A stretch of 64,000 nucleotides of DNA from Cupriavidus metallidurans CH34 (GTDB lineage: Bacteria > Pseudomonadota > Gammaproteobacteria > Burkholderiales > Burkholderiaceae): the NCBI RefSeq assembly GCF_000196015.1, contig NC_007973.1, positions 1,488,001-1,552,000 of the forward strand. Direction: 5' to 3'. The first letter of the stretch is position 1; each line of letters opens with the position of its first letter. Below the pieces are notes generated by a model that made no database searches, had not been told where the DNA came from, and saw nothing but the letters and a program-made list of their open reading frames with translations. A program made the translations under genes and the position numbers. Positions 39,214-49,891 of this stretch are shown in pieces.

Positions 39214-39285
39214 CGTTCGCTGGATAAAAACGCCGGATTGGCGTTACATTGAGGGCATCCCCACTCGGCCCAGGCCATTCCCGCC

Positions 39286-40371
39286 ATGCCTGCCAGTCAG
39301 ACTGCGCGCTACTTCGCACGCAGCTATGCCGAAGCCCGCCAGAAATTCCTGGCGGCCGCCCGCGCATGTGGTGCGGCGCTGACCGAGTTTCCCCACCCCA
39401 CTGAAACAGGCAACGAGGGCGAGGCCCTGGCGATGGACGTCGCCTGGGTCGGGGCCGCCGATGCGTCGCGCGTGCTGCTGGTGACGTCCGGCACGCACGG
39501 CGCCGAAGGGTTCTGCGGATCGGGCACGCAGGTGGCGATGCTTGCCGACACGGGGCTGCATTCGGACTGCCACCGCGCCGGCTGCGCGCTGATGTTCATC
39601 CACGCGGTCAATCCCTATGGCTTTTCCCACCTGCGCCGTGTCAACGAGGACAACGTCGACCTGAACCGCAATTTCGCGGACTTCGAACGGCCACTGCCGG
39701 CCAATCCGGCCTATGCCGAGATTGCCCCGATGCTGCTGCCGAGCCAGTGGCCGCCGTCGTGCGACGAACACACCGCGCTGATGAAGCGGGTGACGGAGCG
39801 GGGCATGGGCTGGTTCCAGGCGGCGATCAGCGCCGGACAGTATCAGGACCCGGATGGCATGTTCTTCGGCGGTCAGCAGGCAACGTGGAGCAACTACACG
39901 CTACGGCGCATCCTGGCCCGCTTTGGCGCCGGACGGACCACTTTGCGATGGGTCGATGTGCACACGGGGCTGGGACCGTGGGGCTATGGCGAAGCGATCT
40001 ACATGGGGCCCGACGAGGCGCGCCAGTTGAACAAGACGCGGGCCATCTGGGGCGGCAGCGTGACGTCGATCTACGACGGCTCGTCGACATCGGCCAACCT
40101 GACCGGGCTCGCGTGGGCGGCTGTGCCGCAGACGCTGCCGACGATTGACTACGCAGGCATCGCCCTGGAGTTCGGCACGCTGCCGTTGCCCGAGGTGCTC
40201 GATGCGTTGCGTGGCGACCATTGGCTGCATGTGCATCCTGAAGCGGACGAGAACCAGCGCGCACTGATCAAGCAGGCCGTGTGGCGTGCCTTTTATGGCG
40301 ATTCGGACGAATGGCGCGATGGCGTGGTGGCCCAGGTGACCGACGCGGTGCGCAAGGGAATCGGCGCGTAG
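39286..40371 (+). CDS. M14-like metallopeptidase, DUF2817 family
   Basis: This 361-residue protein has zinc-peptidase motifs of the carboxypeptidase A/succinylglutamate desuccinylase type: LLVTSGTHGAEGFCGS with His71 and Glu74 as likely ligands, then NEDNVDLNRNF. There is no signal peptide, so it probably acts in the cytoplasm. DUF2817 proteins are annotated as M14-family peptidases without known substrates. The position next to two peptidases and a peptide importer fits peptide catabolism. Confidence 0.85.
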   Translation: MPASQTARYFARSYAEARQKFLAAARACGAALTEFPHPTETGNEGEALAMDVAWVGAADASRVLLVTSGTHGAEGFCGSGTQVAMLADTGLHSDCHRAGCALMFIHAVNPYGFSHLRRVNEDNVDLNRNFADFERPLPANPAYAEIAPMLLPSQWPPSCDEHTALMKRVTERGMGWFQAAISAGQYQDPDGMFFGGQQATWSNYTLRRILARFGAGRTTLRWVDVHTGLGPWGYGEAIYMGPDEARQLNKTRAIWGGSVTSIYDGSSTSANLTGLAWAAVPQTLPTIDYAGIALEFGTLPLPEVLDALRGDHWLHVHPEADENQRALIKQAVWRAFYGDSDEWRDGVVAQVTDAVRKGIGA

Positions 40372-40703
40372 CGGCTCATGCCGATAGGCGGCGGTTCGTA
40401 ATCGACTCATCTTTCGACTACCTTTCAACGACCATACGGAAGCGCTGATAGTCGTTATTGATCGTGCCCGGTTGAGACGTGGGGCGGGATGGCGAGACAA
40501 TCGCCCGGGCGTGCCGGTATCGCCTGGTCGATGCCGCGCGCCATGACAGCACAGTAAGAAGAACAGGCGTCGTTGCCCAGCCCCACATCCTCAGCCGCAC
40601 GCAAGCGAGAGCGCGTCGGCATCTCCCGCGTGGTTCGTGATCCGCGCCGGTCGAATGGACCGGCTGGCAGCGTTCGCCCGTCGCACTCCTCGAGAGAATC
40701 TCC
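40372..40703. other. 332-bp gene-free region upstream of the molybdenum hydroxylase
   Basis: No reading frame here has recognisable similarity. A short minus-strand open stretch (about 40418-40560) is present but has no start, ribosome site or family motif. The region probably contains the promoter of the downstream three-gene operon; I could not identify convincing -35/-10 boxes. A weak gagagaat ribosome site lies at 40692-40699. Confidence 0.5.
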
Positions 40704-43529
40704 ATGCCCAGTTTCAATCCATCGCGCCGCACGTTCCTGAAGACGAGCGTCGTGGCCGGGGTATCGGTTTGCATCGTGCCCCTCGCGGACAAGGCGGCTC
40801 TGGCCGCGTTGTTCGAAGAGAAGCATCTGACGCCGGTGCAAACCGATCCCGCCACCGGCGCGCCACGCTTCCGTGTGGATGGCATCGCCAAGGTCAACGG
40901 CGAAAAAGTCTTCGCACGCGATATCCGCGCACGCGATATGCCACACTGGCCCGCGCAGCAATCGCACGCCTTCATCGTGCGCACGACCCGTGCGGACCGT
41001 ACCTTCGACGGCATCGACCTGAGCCTGCTCGGCGATGAGCTGAAGCCCGACGTTGTGGTGACGGCCGCCGACCTGGAGCGCGACGGCGTGACGTTCCCGA
41101 AGTTCTACGGCGACGACATGCTGCTGCCTGTAGGCAAGACCCCGGCGTATCTCGGCCATGCGGTGGCTATCCTGATTTATCACGACTTCGCGCGCTTCCG
41201 CTTTGCCAAGGACAAGCTCAAGTATCGCGACGAGGTCGTGCGCTATGGCGCCCAGACTGGCGCGCTTGAACGCGATCCCTGGGGCACGTTCCGTTTCGTG
41301 CGCGTGGGCGGCGCCACGCCGTTCGACGACGACGTGTTCTCAAGCCTGAAGTTCGCGCCGGTGTTCCCCAGTGCGATGCGCAAGCACCAGCCCGTTTGGC
41401 CGGACGGCAAGGATCATGGGCAGGTGGGCGAGCAGGGTATGGCCCATGCGAAGTCGATCCGCGACGAACTGGCGAATCCGCCGGCCAACTGGCTCGTGCT
41501 GGATCGCGAGTACAACACGCAGTCGATCGATACCGCCGCGCTCGAGGCCGATAACGCCAACTGCTGGTACGACCGCGACAACCAGACGCTGCACATGGTG
41601 GTGCCAACGCAGGCGCCGTCGGAGGTGGGCGAATCGACCGCGGAAATGCTGGCGCGCTGCAAGTCCGCGTTTCCGGTGAAGCAGGTGGTCCTGCATCCGA
41701 CCTACACGGTGGGCTACGGCTCGAAGGATCACTACAACTTCCCGTTCTACGGTCTGGTAACGGCGCTCTATGCCGGCAGCAAACCCGTGCGGCTGGCCAA
41801 CGACCGCTACGAGCAGTTCCAGACCGCGCTCAAGCGCCACGCGTTCAAGATGCACTACCGCATCGCGGTGGACAAGGAAACCGGACTGCTCCAGTCGTTC
41901 CAGGGCGACTTCGAGGCCAACGGTGGTGGCCGTATGAATTTCTCGCCGTCCGTGGCCATGGTCGGCGCGACGGCGGCGCAGTCAATCTATTACTTCCCAA
42001 AGAACGATCTCGCCACGGTGGCCATTGCCTCCCGTGCGATCGACGCCGGTTCCGCGCGCGGGTACGGCACGCTGCAAAGCATGGCGGCGACCGAGATGAT
42101 GATTGACGAGTTCGCCGAGCAGTTGAAACTCGATCCGATCGAGTTCCGGCTGAAGAACGCGCTGCGCTCCGGCATGAAGAACACGCAGGGCGCGATTCCC
42201 GCCGGGGCCATTCGCGTGGATGAAGTACTGGAAGCGTCGCGCAAGCATCCGCTGTGGACCAATCGCGCGAAGAAGAAGGCCGAGTACGAGACCGCGCATC
42301 CGGGTCATCGCTATGGCGTGGGCTTTGCCTGTGTGCAGAAGGACTTCGGCACGGGCGCGGAGACATCGTTCGCGCGTGTCGAGATCGATGCCGAAGGCCG
42401 TATCGCGCTGTACCACTCAGGCGCGGAAATCGGCACCGGCATGTCGACGTCGCAGGCCTCCGCGGTGTCACGCTGGCTGAGCCGCGCGGCTACGGACGTG
42501 CGGACGTCGATTACCGAGTGGCCGGACCTGCCTGTCACGACCAGTGGCGATCCCTACCTGATGAGCCAGGCGGATCAGGACAAGCTCTCGCAGAATCCGC
42601 GCTGGTCCCCGGGCTACGCGTCGCCATCCAGCGCGACGAACTCGGCCTATTACTTCACGCACAGCACGCGCGAAGCGGCCCGCGTGGTCTTCATGCATGG
42701 ACTGTGGCCGGCGGCGATGGCGATCTGGAGCCAGGGCATCGGCGGCGGCCAGGCGGCATCGCTGGTGGTGCGTGTGGAGGATGCCCGCTGGGTTGATGGC
42801 AAACTCAGCGCCGGCGGCCTGCAGGCGCTGCCATACGAACAGCTCGTCAAGAAGGCGCACGAACTGGGGCTGGTCACCGGCGCCACGGTGCACGTGTTCA
42901 ATCGCTGGCAGTGGACCGAAGCCGATTTCGTCGTCAACGGCCAGGCCGTGCGGATTCCGGTGGATGGTTTGTCGGTGCGCATGGGTGCGGGCGATGCCAA
43001 CGGCAAGCGCACGACCAATGGCTATGACGTGCTTGATCGACGCAAGGTCTATATCGCGCCGGTCCAGCGCAACAATGCGTCCGTGACGTACTACAGCGCG
43101 GTTGGCACGCTGGTCGAGCTGTCGGTGCACGAGGCCAGCGGCAAGGTCAGCCTGCTGACGCACCATTCGATCATGGAGTGCGGCTCGCAACTGTCGCCCG
43201 CACTGGTGTCGGGTCAGTTGCAGGGCGGCATCGCGATGGGCATCGGCCACGCGCTGCACGAGTTCCTGCCGCTCTACGAGGATGGCCCCGGCAACGGCAC
43301 GTGGAATTTCAACCGCTATCACCTGCCCCGTGCCAGCGACGTGGCTGTATGGACGCAGACCGGAACCGTGCTGCCGCCCATCTCCGACACCGACCCGCCC
43401 AAGGGTATTGCCGAGGTGGTGATGATTCCGGTGGTGGGTGCCATCGTCAACGGTATCGCCCACGCCATTGGGCACCGCTTCACCGATTTGCCGGTCACGG
43501 CCGAAAAGATCCAGGAGGTACTGGCATGA
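40704..43529 (+). CDS. Periplasmic molybdenum hydroxylase large subunit (xanthine/aldehyde/isoquinoline oxidoreductase family)
   Basis: This 941-residue molybdopterin-dependent subunit has a twin-arginine signal (SRRTFLK, residues 7-13) and a hydrophobic stretch, so it should be exported folded. Family markers include SARGYGTLQSMAATEMMIDE and FARVEIDAEGRIALYHSGAEIGTGMSTS. The GQLQGGIAMGIGHALHE segment near the C-terminus holds the expected catalytic Glu. The layout resembles IorB/NicB-type subunits that pair with a separate 2Fe-2S protein and cytochrome c. It is longer than IorB (about 780). The substrate (aldehyde or N-heterocycle) is unknown. No XdhC/MoaB-type maturation gene is in the window. 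Confidence 0.87.
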   Translation: MPSFNPSRRTFLKTSVVAGVSVCIVPLADKAALAALFEEKHLTPVQTDPATGAPRFRVDGIAKVNGEKVFARDIRARDMPHWPAQQSHAFIVRTTRADRTFDGIDLSLLGDELKPDVVVTAADLERDGVTFPKFYGDDMLLPVGKTPAYLGHAVAILIYHDFARFRFAKDKLKYRDEVVRYGAQTGALERDPWGTFRFVRVGGATPFDDDVFSSLKFAPVFPSAMRKHQPVWPDGKDHGQVGEQGMAHAKSIRDELANPPANWLVLDREYNTQSIDTAALEADNANCWYDRDNQTLHMVVPTQAPSEVGESTAEMLARCKSAFPVKQVVLHPTYTVGYGSKDHYNFPFYGLVTALYAGSKPVRLANDRYEQFQTALKRHAFKMHYRIAVDKETGLLQSFQGDFEANGGGRMNFSPSVAMVGATAAQSIYYFPKNDLATVAIASRAIDAGSARGYGTLQSMAATEMMIDEFAEQLKLDPIEFRLKNALRSGMKNTQGAIPAGAIRVDEVLEASRKHPLWTNRAKKKAEYETAHPGHRYGVGFACVQKDFGTGAETSFARVEIDAEGRIALYHSGAEIGTGMSTSQASAVSRWLSRAATDVRTSITEWPDLPVTTSGDPYLMSQADQDKLSQNPRWSPGYASPSSATNSAYYFTHSTREAARVVFMHGLWPAAMAIWSQGIGGGQAASLVVRVEDARWVDGKLSAGGLQALPYEQLVKKAHELGLVTGATVHVFNRWQWTEADFVVNGQAVRIPVDGLSVRMGAGDANGKRTTNGYDVLDRRKVYIAPVQRNNASVTYYSAVGTLVELSVHEASGKVSLLTHHSIMECGSQLSPALVSGQLQGGIAMGIGHALHEFLPLYEDGPGNGTWNFNRYHLPRASDVAVWTQTGTVLPPISDTDPPKGIAEVVMIPVVGAIVNGIAHAIGHRFTDLPVTAEKIQEVLA

Positions 43530-44080
43530 TCGCCACGCAAGCATTGTCCATGAACATCAACGGCAAGGACGTCGGCCCGCTCGAGGTGCCCGTCGGCCTG
43601 ATGATGATCGATTTCCTGCACGAGTACGTGAACCTGACCGGCTCGCGGCTGGGGTGCGGGCAGGGCGTCTGCCACGCCTGCGTGGCGATTCTCGACCACC
43701 CGGACGGCACGAGCGAAACCATTCGCACCTGCATCACTGGCGCGCATTTCTTCCAGGGCAAGCGCGTCCGCACCGTGGAAGGCCATGGCAAGCGCAACGA
43801 CAAGGGCGAGGTCGTCGAGATGACGCCAGTGCAGCAGGCTTTCCTCAAGCACTTCAGCTTCCAGTGCGGCTACTGCACGCCTGGGTTCGTCAATGGTGCG
43901 ACCGTGCTCGTGGAAAAGCTCAAGCGTGAGCCGGTAGCGGCGGACAAGGTCGAGCAGACCATCATGTCGTCCATGGACGAGCACATCTGCCGCTGCACGG
44001 GCTATGTGCGCTACTACGAGGCCATCAAGGACGTGGTCACCAGCACGCCGGGGCTGGTGAAGGGGAAGGGCGCGCAATGA
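43526..44080 (+). CDS. 2Fe-2S subunit of the molybdenum hydroxylase
   Basis: This 184-residue small subunit carries two 2Fe-2S clusters. The plant-ferredoxin-type site is Cys44, 49, 52 and 69 (RLGCGQGVCHAC), and the all-helical site is Cys114, 117, 155 and 157 (FQCGYCTPGF and CRCTGY). It has no signal peptide, so it probably travels through Tat bound to the large subunit. A perfect aggaggt lies 6 bp before the ATG, which overlaps the large-subunit stop. Confidence 0.93.
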   Translation: MIATQALSMNINGKDVGPLEVPVGLMMIDFLHEYVNLTGSRLGCGQGVCHACVAILDHPDGTSETIRTCITGAHFFQGKRVRTVEGHGKRNDKGEVVEMTPVQQAFLKHFSFQCGYCTPGFVNGATVLVEKLKREPVAADKVEQTIMSSMDEHICRCTGYVRYYEAIKDVVTSTPGLVKGKGAQ

Positions 44081-45342
44081 CGACAATCCGATGGATTTCC
44101 GCGCTGGCCGCTGGCTCGGCGCTACTGCTTGCCGGATGCGGATCGGGCAGTTCCGATGTGCCTCAGGCCGCCGACCTGGCGCCGGCCACGAAGCTGACCC
44201 CGGCCCAGCAGATCGAGCGTGGCCGCTACCTCGTGCGCGCGGCCGATTGCGCGGCCTGTCATACGGCACCGAACGGCGCGCCGTTCGCGGGCGGCGTGGA
44301 ACTGGCTTCGCCGTTCGGCAAGTTCTACGGCACCAATATCACGCCGGACAAGGACCATGGCATCGGCAAATGGAGCGCCGCCGATTTCTACAAGGCGCTT
44401 CATGATGGCGTGGCGCCCGACAAGCATCTGTATCCGGCGATGCCGTACACCTCGTACCGGGGTCTGTCGCGTACCGATACCGATGCGATGTACGCCTACC
44501 TGATGCAGCTCAAGCCGATGGCGGTGCAGAATCGCGAGCCAGAATTGGGCTTTCCGTACAACCAGCGTTTTGCCATGGCAGGCTGGAACCTGCTGTTCCG
44601 CAAGGATGCGTTGCCCGATGCATCGAAGGGCGAGTCGCCGGTGTGGATACGCGGCCGCTACCTGACCAACGCGCTCGGTCACTGCGCCGAGTGCCACACG
44701 CCACGTGGCAAGTTCGGACAGATGGATGGTGGCCGTCCGCTGACTGGTTCGGCGTTGGCTCGGGTCGGGGCTCCCGATATCTCGCCGGCCGGGCTGGCGG
44801 CGCGCGGATGGACCGCGGCGGACCTGCAGACGTTCTTCTCCACCGGCATCGCGCCCCAAGGCTCAGCCTACGGCGAGATGTTTCCCGTGGTGCATCTGAG
44901 TAGCCGTTACCTGAATGCCGCCGATGTCGGCGCGATGTCCACCTACCTGCTCGGTGACAAGCCGCCGGTACCGCAACCGCTGAAGCCGGCTAACGCCGAC
45001 GCGGGCGCCATGGCCACGGGCCGGCAGCACTATCTGGCGGTCTGCGCGGGGTGCCACGGACGCGAAGGCGAAGGCAAGCCTCACGTCGCGGTGGCGATGC
45101 TTGGCAATTCGACGGTGCGTAATGCGGATCCGCGCAACCTGATCGTGTCGATGCTTGACGGCATTGAGCGCCAGGACTTCCCGGGGCTGGAGAGCATGCA
45201 GGATATGCCGGGCTTCGCCACGCGCATGAACGATGCCGAGCTGGCGGCGCTCGCCAACTACCTGCGGGCCAGCTACGGCGGCCAGCCGGCCGATGTGACG
45301 GCTGACTCGGTCAAGGTACTGCGCGAGACGCCGAGTCATTGA
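44077..45342 (+). CDS. Triheme cytochrome c lipoprotein, electron acceptor of the molybdenum hydroxylase
   Basis: This 421-residue protein has a lipobox signal (LLLAGC, Cys21) and three c-type heme sites: CAACH (58-62), CAECH (203-207) and CAGCH (323-327). This is the form of the cytochrome subunit of membrane alcohol/aldehyde and nicotinate dehydrogenases. It should pass electrons from the 2Fe-2S subunit to the respiratory chain. The ATG overlaps the preceding stop, so the three subunits are made together. Confidence 0.93.
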   Translation: MTTIRWISALAAGSALLLAGCGSGSSDVPQAADLAPATKLTPAQQIERGRYLVRAADCAACHTAPNGAPFAGGVELASPFGKFYGTNITPDKDHGIGKWSAADFYKALHDGVAPDKHLYPAMPYTSYRGLSRTDTDAMYAYLMQLKPMAVQNREPELGFPYNQRFAMAGWNLLFRKDALPDASKGESPVWIRGRYLTNALGHCAECHTPRGKFGQMDGGRPLTGSALARVGAPDISPAGLAARGWTAADLQTFFSTGIAPQGSAYGEMFPVVHLSSRYLNAADVGAMSTYLLGDKPPVPQPLKPANADAGAMATGRQHYLAVCAGCHGREGEGKPHVAVAMLGNSTVRNADPRNLIVSMLDGIERQDFPGLESMQDMPGFATRMNDAELAALANYLRASYGGQPADVTADSVKVLRETPSH

Positions 45343-45393
45343 CGTCGCACGGCATCTGAACCGTCACCGCGCATCATCGAGGTCGGTGGATCG

Positions 45394-45422
45394 CCCGCTC
45401 TTTCACCATGTGGGAGAGCGGG
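45394..45422 (+). terminator. Hairpin after the molybdenum hydroxylase operon
   Basis: cccgctct (45394-45401) pairs with agagcggg (45415-45422), with a 13-nt loop and no T-tract. It probably marks the 3' end of the three-gene transcript. Confidence 0.5.
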
Positions 45423-45569
45423 GAGAATTCGCGTGTTTCATGACCGTAAAGTGGTATTTGCGGCACCCAGAGTGCGGCAGAACTACCGTTTTCCCCACAG
45501 TTGTTACTAAGCTTCAAGAGGATTGCCCGACTCTGGAGCAGTTCTTGTGTTCCATCTGTGGAGATCACG

Positions 45570-45920
45570 ATGAAAACGAGGATGTTAATACCCATCGCCG
45601 TGGCAGCCGCCGGTATGCTGGCGGCGCCTTTTGCCCTTGCTCAGCACTCTGGTTCCATGAAGTCTTCTGGCTCGATGTCGTCATCGCCATCGTCATCGGG
45701 CACGGCGCCGATGGGTGCGGCATCGCCGTATACGCCTCAGAAGTGGAACAAGGGTGACAAGTTGCCAGCCGAGTTCCGTGACCGGCAGTACGTCATCGAC
45801 AAGTACAAGGAATACAACCTTCCGGCGCCAAAGAAGGGCTACCACTGGGTGGGTATCGGTGCTGACTATTACCAGGTGTCGTCCAATGGGACGGTGTACT
45901 CGGTTGGGCCCGGAGGCTGA
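45570..45920 (+). CDS. Small secreted RcnB-family-like protein
   Basis: This 116-residue protein has a Sec signal peptide (cleavage after PFALA, about residue 24), then a Ser/Met/Gly-rich linker (25-50). A C-terminal RcnB-like domain contains WNKGDKLPAEFRDRQYVI and PKKGYHWVGIGADYYQVS. RcnB proteins are periplasmic and linked to nickel/cobalt homeostasis in E. coli, but many members have no known role. The ggag site supports the ATG at 45570. A strong terminator follows. Confidence 0.83.
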   Translation: MKTRMLIPIAVAAAGMLAAPFALAQHSGSMKSSGSMSSSPSSSGTAPMGAASPYTPQKWNKGDKLPAEFRDRQYVIDKYKEYNLPAPKKGYHWVGIGADYYQVSSNGTVYSVGPGG

Positions 45921-45960
45921 TTGGCCGTTGCGGCCGTTGCTTTTCCGAGCTTGAGATGTG

Positions 45961-45993
45961 AAAAGCGCCGTGAGTGATCACGGCGCTTTTTTT
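45961..45993. terminator. Bidirectional intrinsic terminator
   Basis: A 13-bp perfect stem (aaaagcgccgtga 45961-45973 with 45978-45990), a 4-nt loop and a seven-T tail. It separates the RcnB-like gene from the convergent prmB operon. Confidence 0.94.
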
Positions 45994-46087
45994 GCCTGGA
46001 ATCTTGCGTTTGGGGATGACTACCGGGGCCGCCCAGTCGCAGCCAGTTCTGCTCGGTCCGGTGTGTGCCGAAATATCCCCTTTCTAC

Positions 46088-46981
46088 TTAACCCGGCAGT
46101 GCCTCGTAAGTGACAAGGAACACCTGGTCGTCGCCGGCGCTGACCGAAAGCCAGACGATGTCGAGATCGGGGAAGGCTGCTTCGACGTTCTCGCGCTCGT
46201 TGCCGATTTCCACCACCAGCGCGCCGCCCGGGTTCAGGCGCTTCTTCGCGCCGGCGATGATCCGGCGTACTACGTCCATGCCGTCGTCGCCGCCGGCCAG
46301 CGCAATGCGCGGCTCCGCCATGTATTCGGGCGGCAGGTCGCGCATCGACTGCTCGTTGACGTACGGCGGGTTGGTCAGGATCACGTCGTAGGTGGCGGTC
46401 GACGGCAGCGGCGCGTAGAGGTCGCCTTCGTAGAGCGTGATGCGGTTTTCCATCTTGTAGTCCGCCACATTGCGGCGGGCCACGGCCAGGGCGTCGGACG
46501 AGATGTCCACCGCGTCGATTCGTGCGTGCGGCCAGACGTGTGCGGCGATGATCGGCAGGCAGCCGGAACCGGTGCACAGTTCCAGTACCGGGCCGATTTG
46601 CCCGGTATCACCGATCCACGGTTCCAGTCCTTCCTGCAGCAATTCGCCGATGAAGCTGCGCGGCACGATCACGCGGGAATCCACGTAGAAACGCAGCCCG
46701 TGCATGAACGCTTCGTGCGTGATGTAGGCGGCCGGCACACGTTCGTTTACGCGACGATCGATCACCTTGTGCACAGCGTCGATCTCCTCTGGCAGCAGAC
46801 GGGCGTCGAGGAATGGGTCGAGGGTGTCCAGCGGCAGGTTCAGCGTATGCAGCACCAGGTAGGCGGCTTCGTCATAGGCGTTGGCGCTGCCGTGACCGAA
46901 AGAGAGCTTCGCGGCGGTAAAGCGCGAAACCGCCAGGCGCAGCATGTCGCGGACGGTTTTCAGGGAAGAGGTGGTGGCCAT
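46088..46981 (-). CDS. prmB: Ribosomal protein L3 glutamine methyltransferase PrmB
   Basis: This 297-residue SAM-dependent methyltransferase modifies a glutamine of ribosomal protein L3. The SAM site is LELCTGSGCLPII, and the catalytic NPPYV lies at about 202-206. The N-terminal PrmB-type helical domain has TLNLPLDTLDPFLDARL and REVPAAYIT-like (NERVPAAYIT) segments. PrmC is the main alternative, but the L3-type N-terminus favours PrmB. It is the last gene of the dap operon, 5 bp after dapE. Confidence 0.94.
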   Translation of the reverse strand: MATTSSLKTVRDMLRLAVSRFTAAKLSFGHGSANAYDEAAYLVLHTLNLPLDTLDPFLDARLLPEEIDAVHKVIDRRVNERVPAAYITHEAFMHGLRFYVDSRVIVPRSFIGELLQEGLEPWIGDTGQIGPVLELCTGSGCLPIIAAHVWPHARIDAVDISSDALAVARRNVADYKMENRITLYEGDLYAPLPSTATYDVILTNPPYVNEQSMRDLPPEYMAEPRIALAGGDDGMDVVRRIIAGAKKRLNPGGALVVEIGNERENVEAAFPDLDIVWLSVSAGDDQVFLVTYEALPG

Positions 46982-46986
46982 GGGGA

Positions 46987-48156
<1,170 letters not shown>

Positions 48157-48504
48157 TTAGAACAGGGCGGCGTAGCCGTCAGCGGAAAAACCGACGCTGA
48201 CCTTGCCGTCGCGGTCCAGCACGGGACGCTTGATCAGCGACGGGCTGGTCTGCATCAGCGCGATGGCGCCGGCTTCGGACTCCGCGCGCGTCTTGTCCGC
48301 ATCGGACAGCGCGCGGTACGTGGTGCCCTTCTTGTTCAGCAACGTGGTCAGGGGCACGTGCTTGAGCCAGGCGCGCAACATCTTCTCGTCGACGCCTTGC
48401 TTCTTGAAATCGTGGAACGTGTAGTCGACGCCGTTCGACTCCAGCCAGGTGCGGGCACGCTTGACGGTGTCGCAGTTGGGAATGCCGTAGAGCAGGGTAG
48501 TCAT
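48157..48504 (-). CDS. ArsC/Spx-family reductase-like protein (YffB type)
   Basis: This 115-residue thioredoxin-fold protein begins MTTLLYGIPNCDTVKRAR. A single active-site Cys (PNCDTVKKA-type) and LIKRPVLD near the C-terminus are diagnostic of the ArsC/Spx/YffB family. The YffB branch, next to dapE in many proteobacteria, is thought to be a glutathione-dependent thiol reductase rather than an arsenate reductase. The start at 48504 is chosen because the longer frame to 48567 overlaps the preceding gene. Confidence 0.9.
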   Translation of the reverse strand: MTTLLYGIPNCDTVKRARTWLESNGVDYTFHDFKKQGVDEKMLRAWLKHVPLTTLLNKKGTTYRALSDADKTRAESEAGAIALMQTSPSLIKRPVLDRDGKVSVGFSADGYAALF

Positions 48505-48520
48505 GGTGTCAGGTTCGGGT

Positions 48521-48907
48521 TCAGCGGAACAGCAGGTTGAGCGCGATGACCAGTCCGCCCAGGCCAAGCGCCACGCCGGCCATGGCCACGGCCGTCATCA
48601 GGCGCAGGCGCCGGTCAAGGCGCGCGGCTTCGCGGCGCAATGCCTCGATCGTGATGGCGTGCTGCTCGGCCAGCAGCTTGACGGCCTCGGCCTGCTGCAT
48701 GGCGGTGGTTTCCAGCTCCGCGATGCGAGCGGCCGGGTCGCGTGTGTCGGCCGCGCCGGGTTGCGCGCCTTCCTCGTCCTTCTTCTTGCCTTTCTTGAGC
48801 TTCTCGATGGTCTTGTTGGCCTGTTCGAGGATGGTCGGCAGGAGGGAGAGAACGGTACTGACGGTGGCGGGGTCGAGGGCCATGAGTCGCTTGCGGAGGG
48901 ATGGCAT
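48521..48907 (-). CDS. Small coiled-coil protein with C-terminal membrane anchor, unknown function
   Basis: The product has 128 residues from the ATG at 48907; 48958 and 48883 are other possible starts, and none has a clear ribosome site. The N-terminal half has ALDPATVSTVLSLLPTILEQ and a very basic KKGKKKDEEG patch. A heptad-like helix (AARIAELETTAMQQAEAV onward) follows. One hydrophobic helix (about 104-126) ends at the C-terminus. This predicts a tail-anchored inner-membrane protein with a cytoplasmic coiled coil. I know no function; it lies inside the dap operon between dapD and the YffB-like gene. Confidence 0.65.
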   Translation of the reverse strand: MPSLRKRLMALDPATVSTVLSLLPTILEQANKTIEKLKKGKKKDEEGAQPGAADTRDPAARIAELETTAMQQAEAVKLLAEQHAITIEALRREAARLDRRLRLMTAVAMAGVALGLGGLVIALNLLFR

Positions 48908-48966
48908 CGGCTGGGCTTCGCGCCGCCGGGGCGTGCCCGGCGGCGGCATTGCTGTCAAGGCGCGAT

Positions 48967-49791
<825 letters not shown>

Positions 49792-49891
49792 GGTTGTGTT
49801 CTCAGTGGTGAATATGTATCGGGAGTGATGCCGGAAATCCTCGTTCCGGCTTCAGGACATTCGGTGATTCAGGGTGAAGCGTTCGCGCCGG

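Noticed and set aside
40418..40560. Minus-strand open stretch upstream of the molybdenum hydroxylase
   Set aside because: No start codon with ribosome site, no family motif and continues antisense into the hydroxylase gene.
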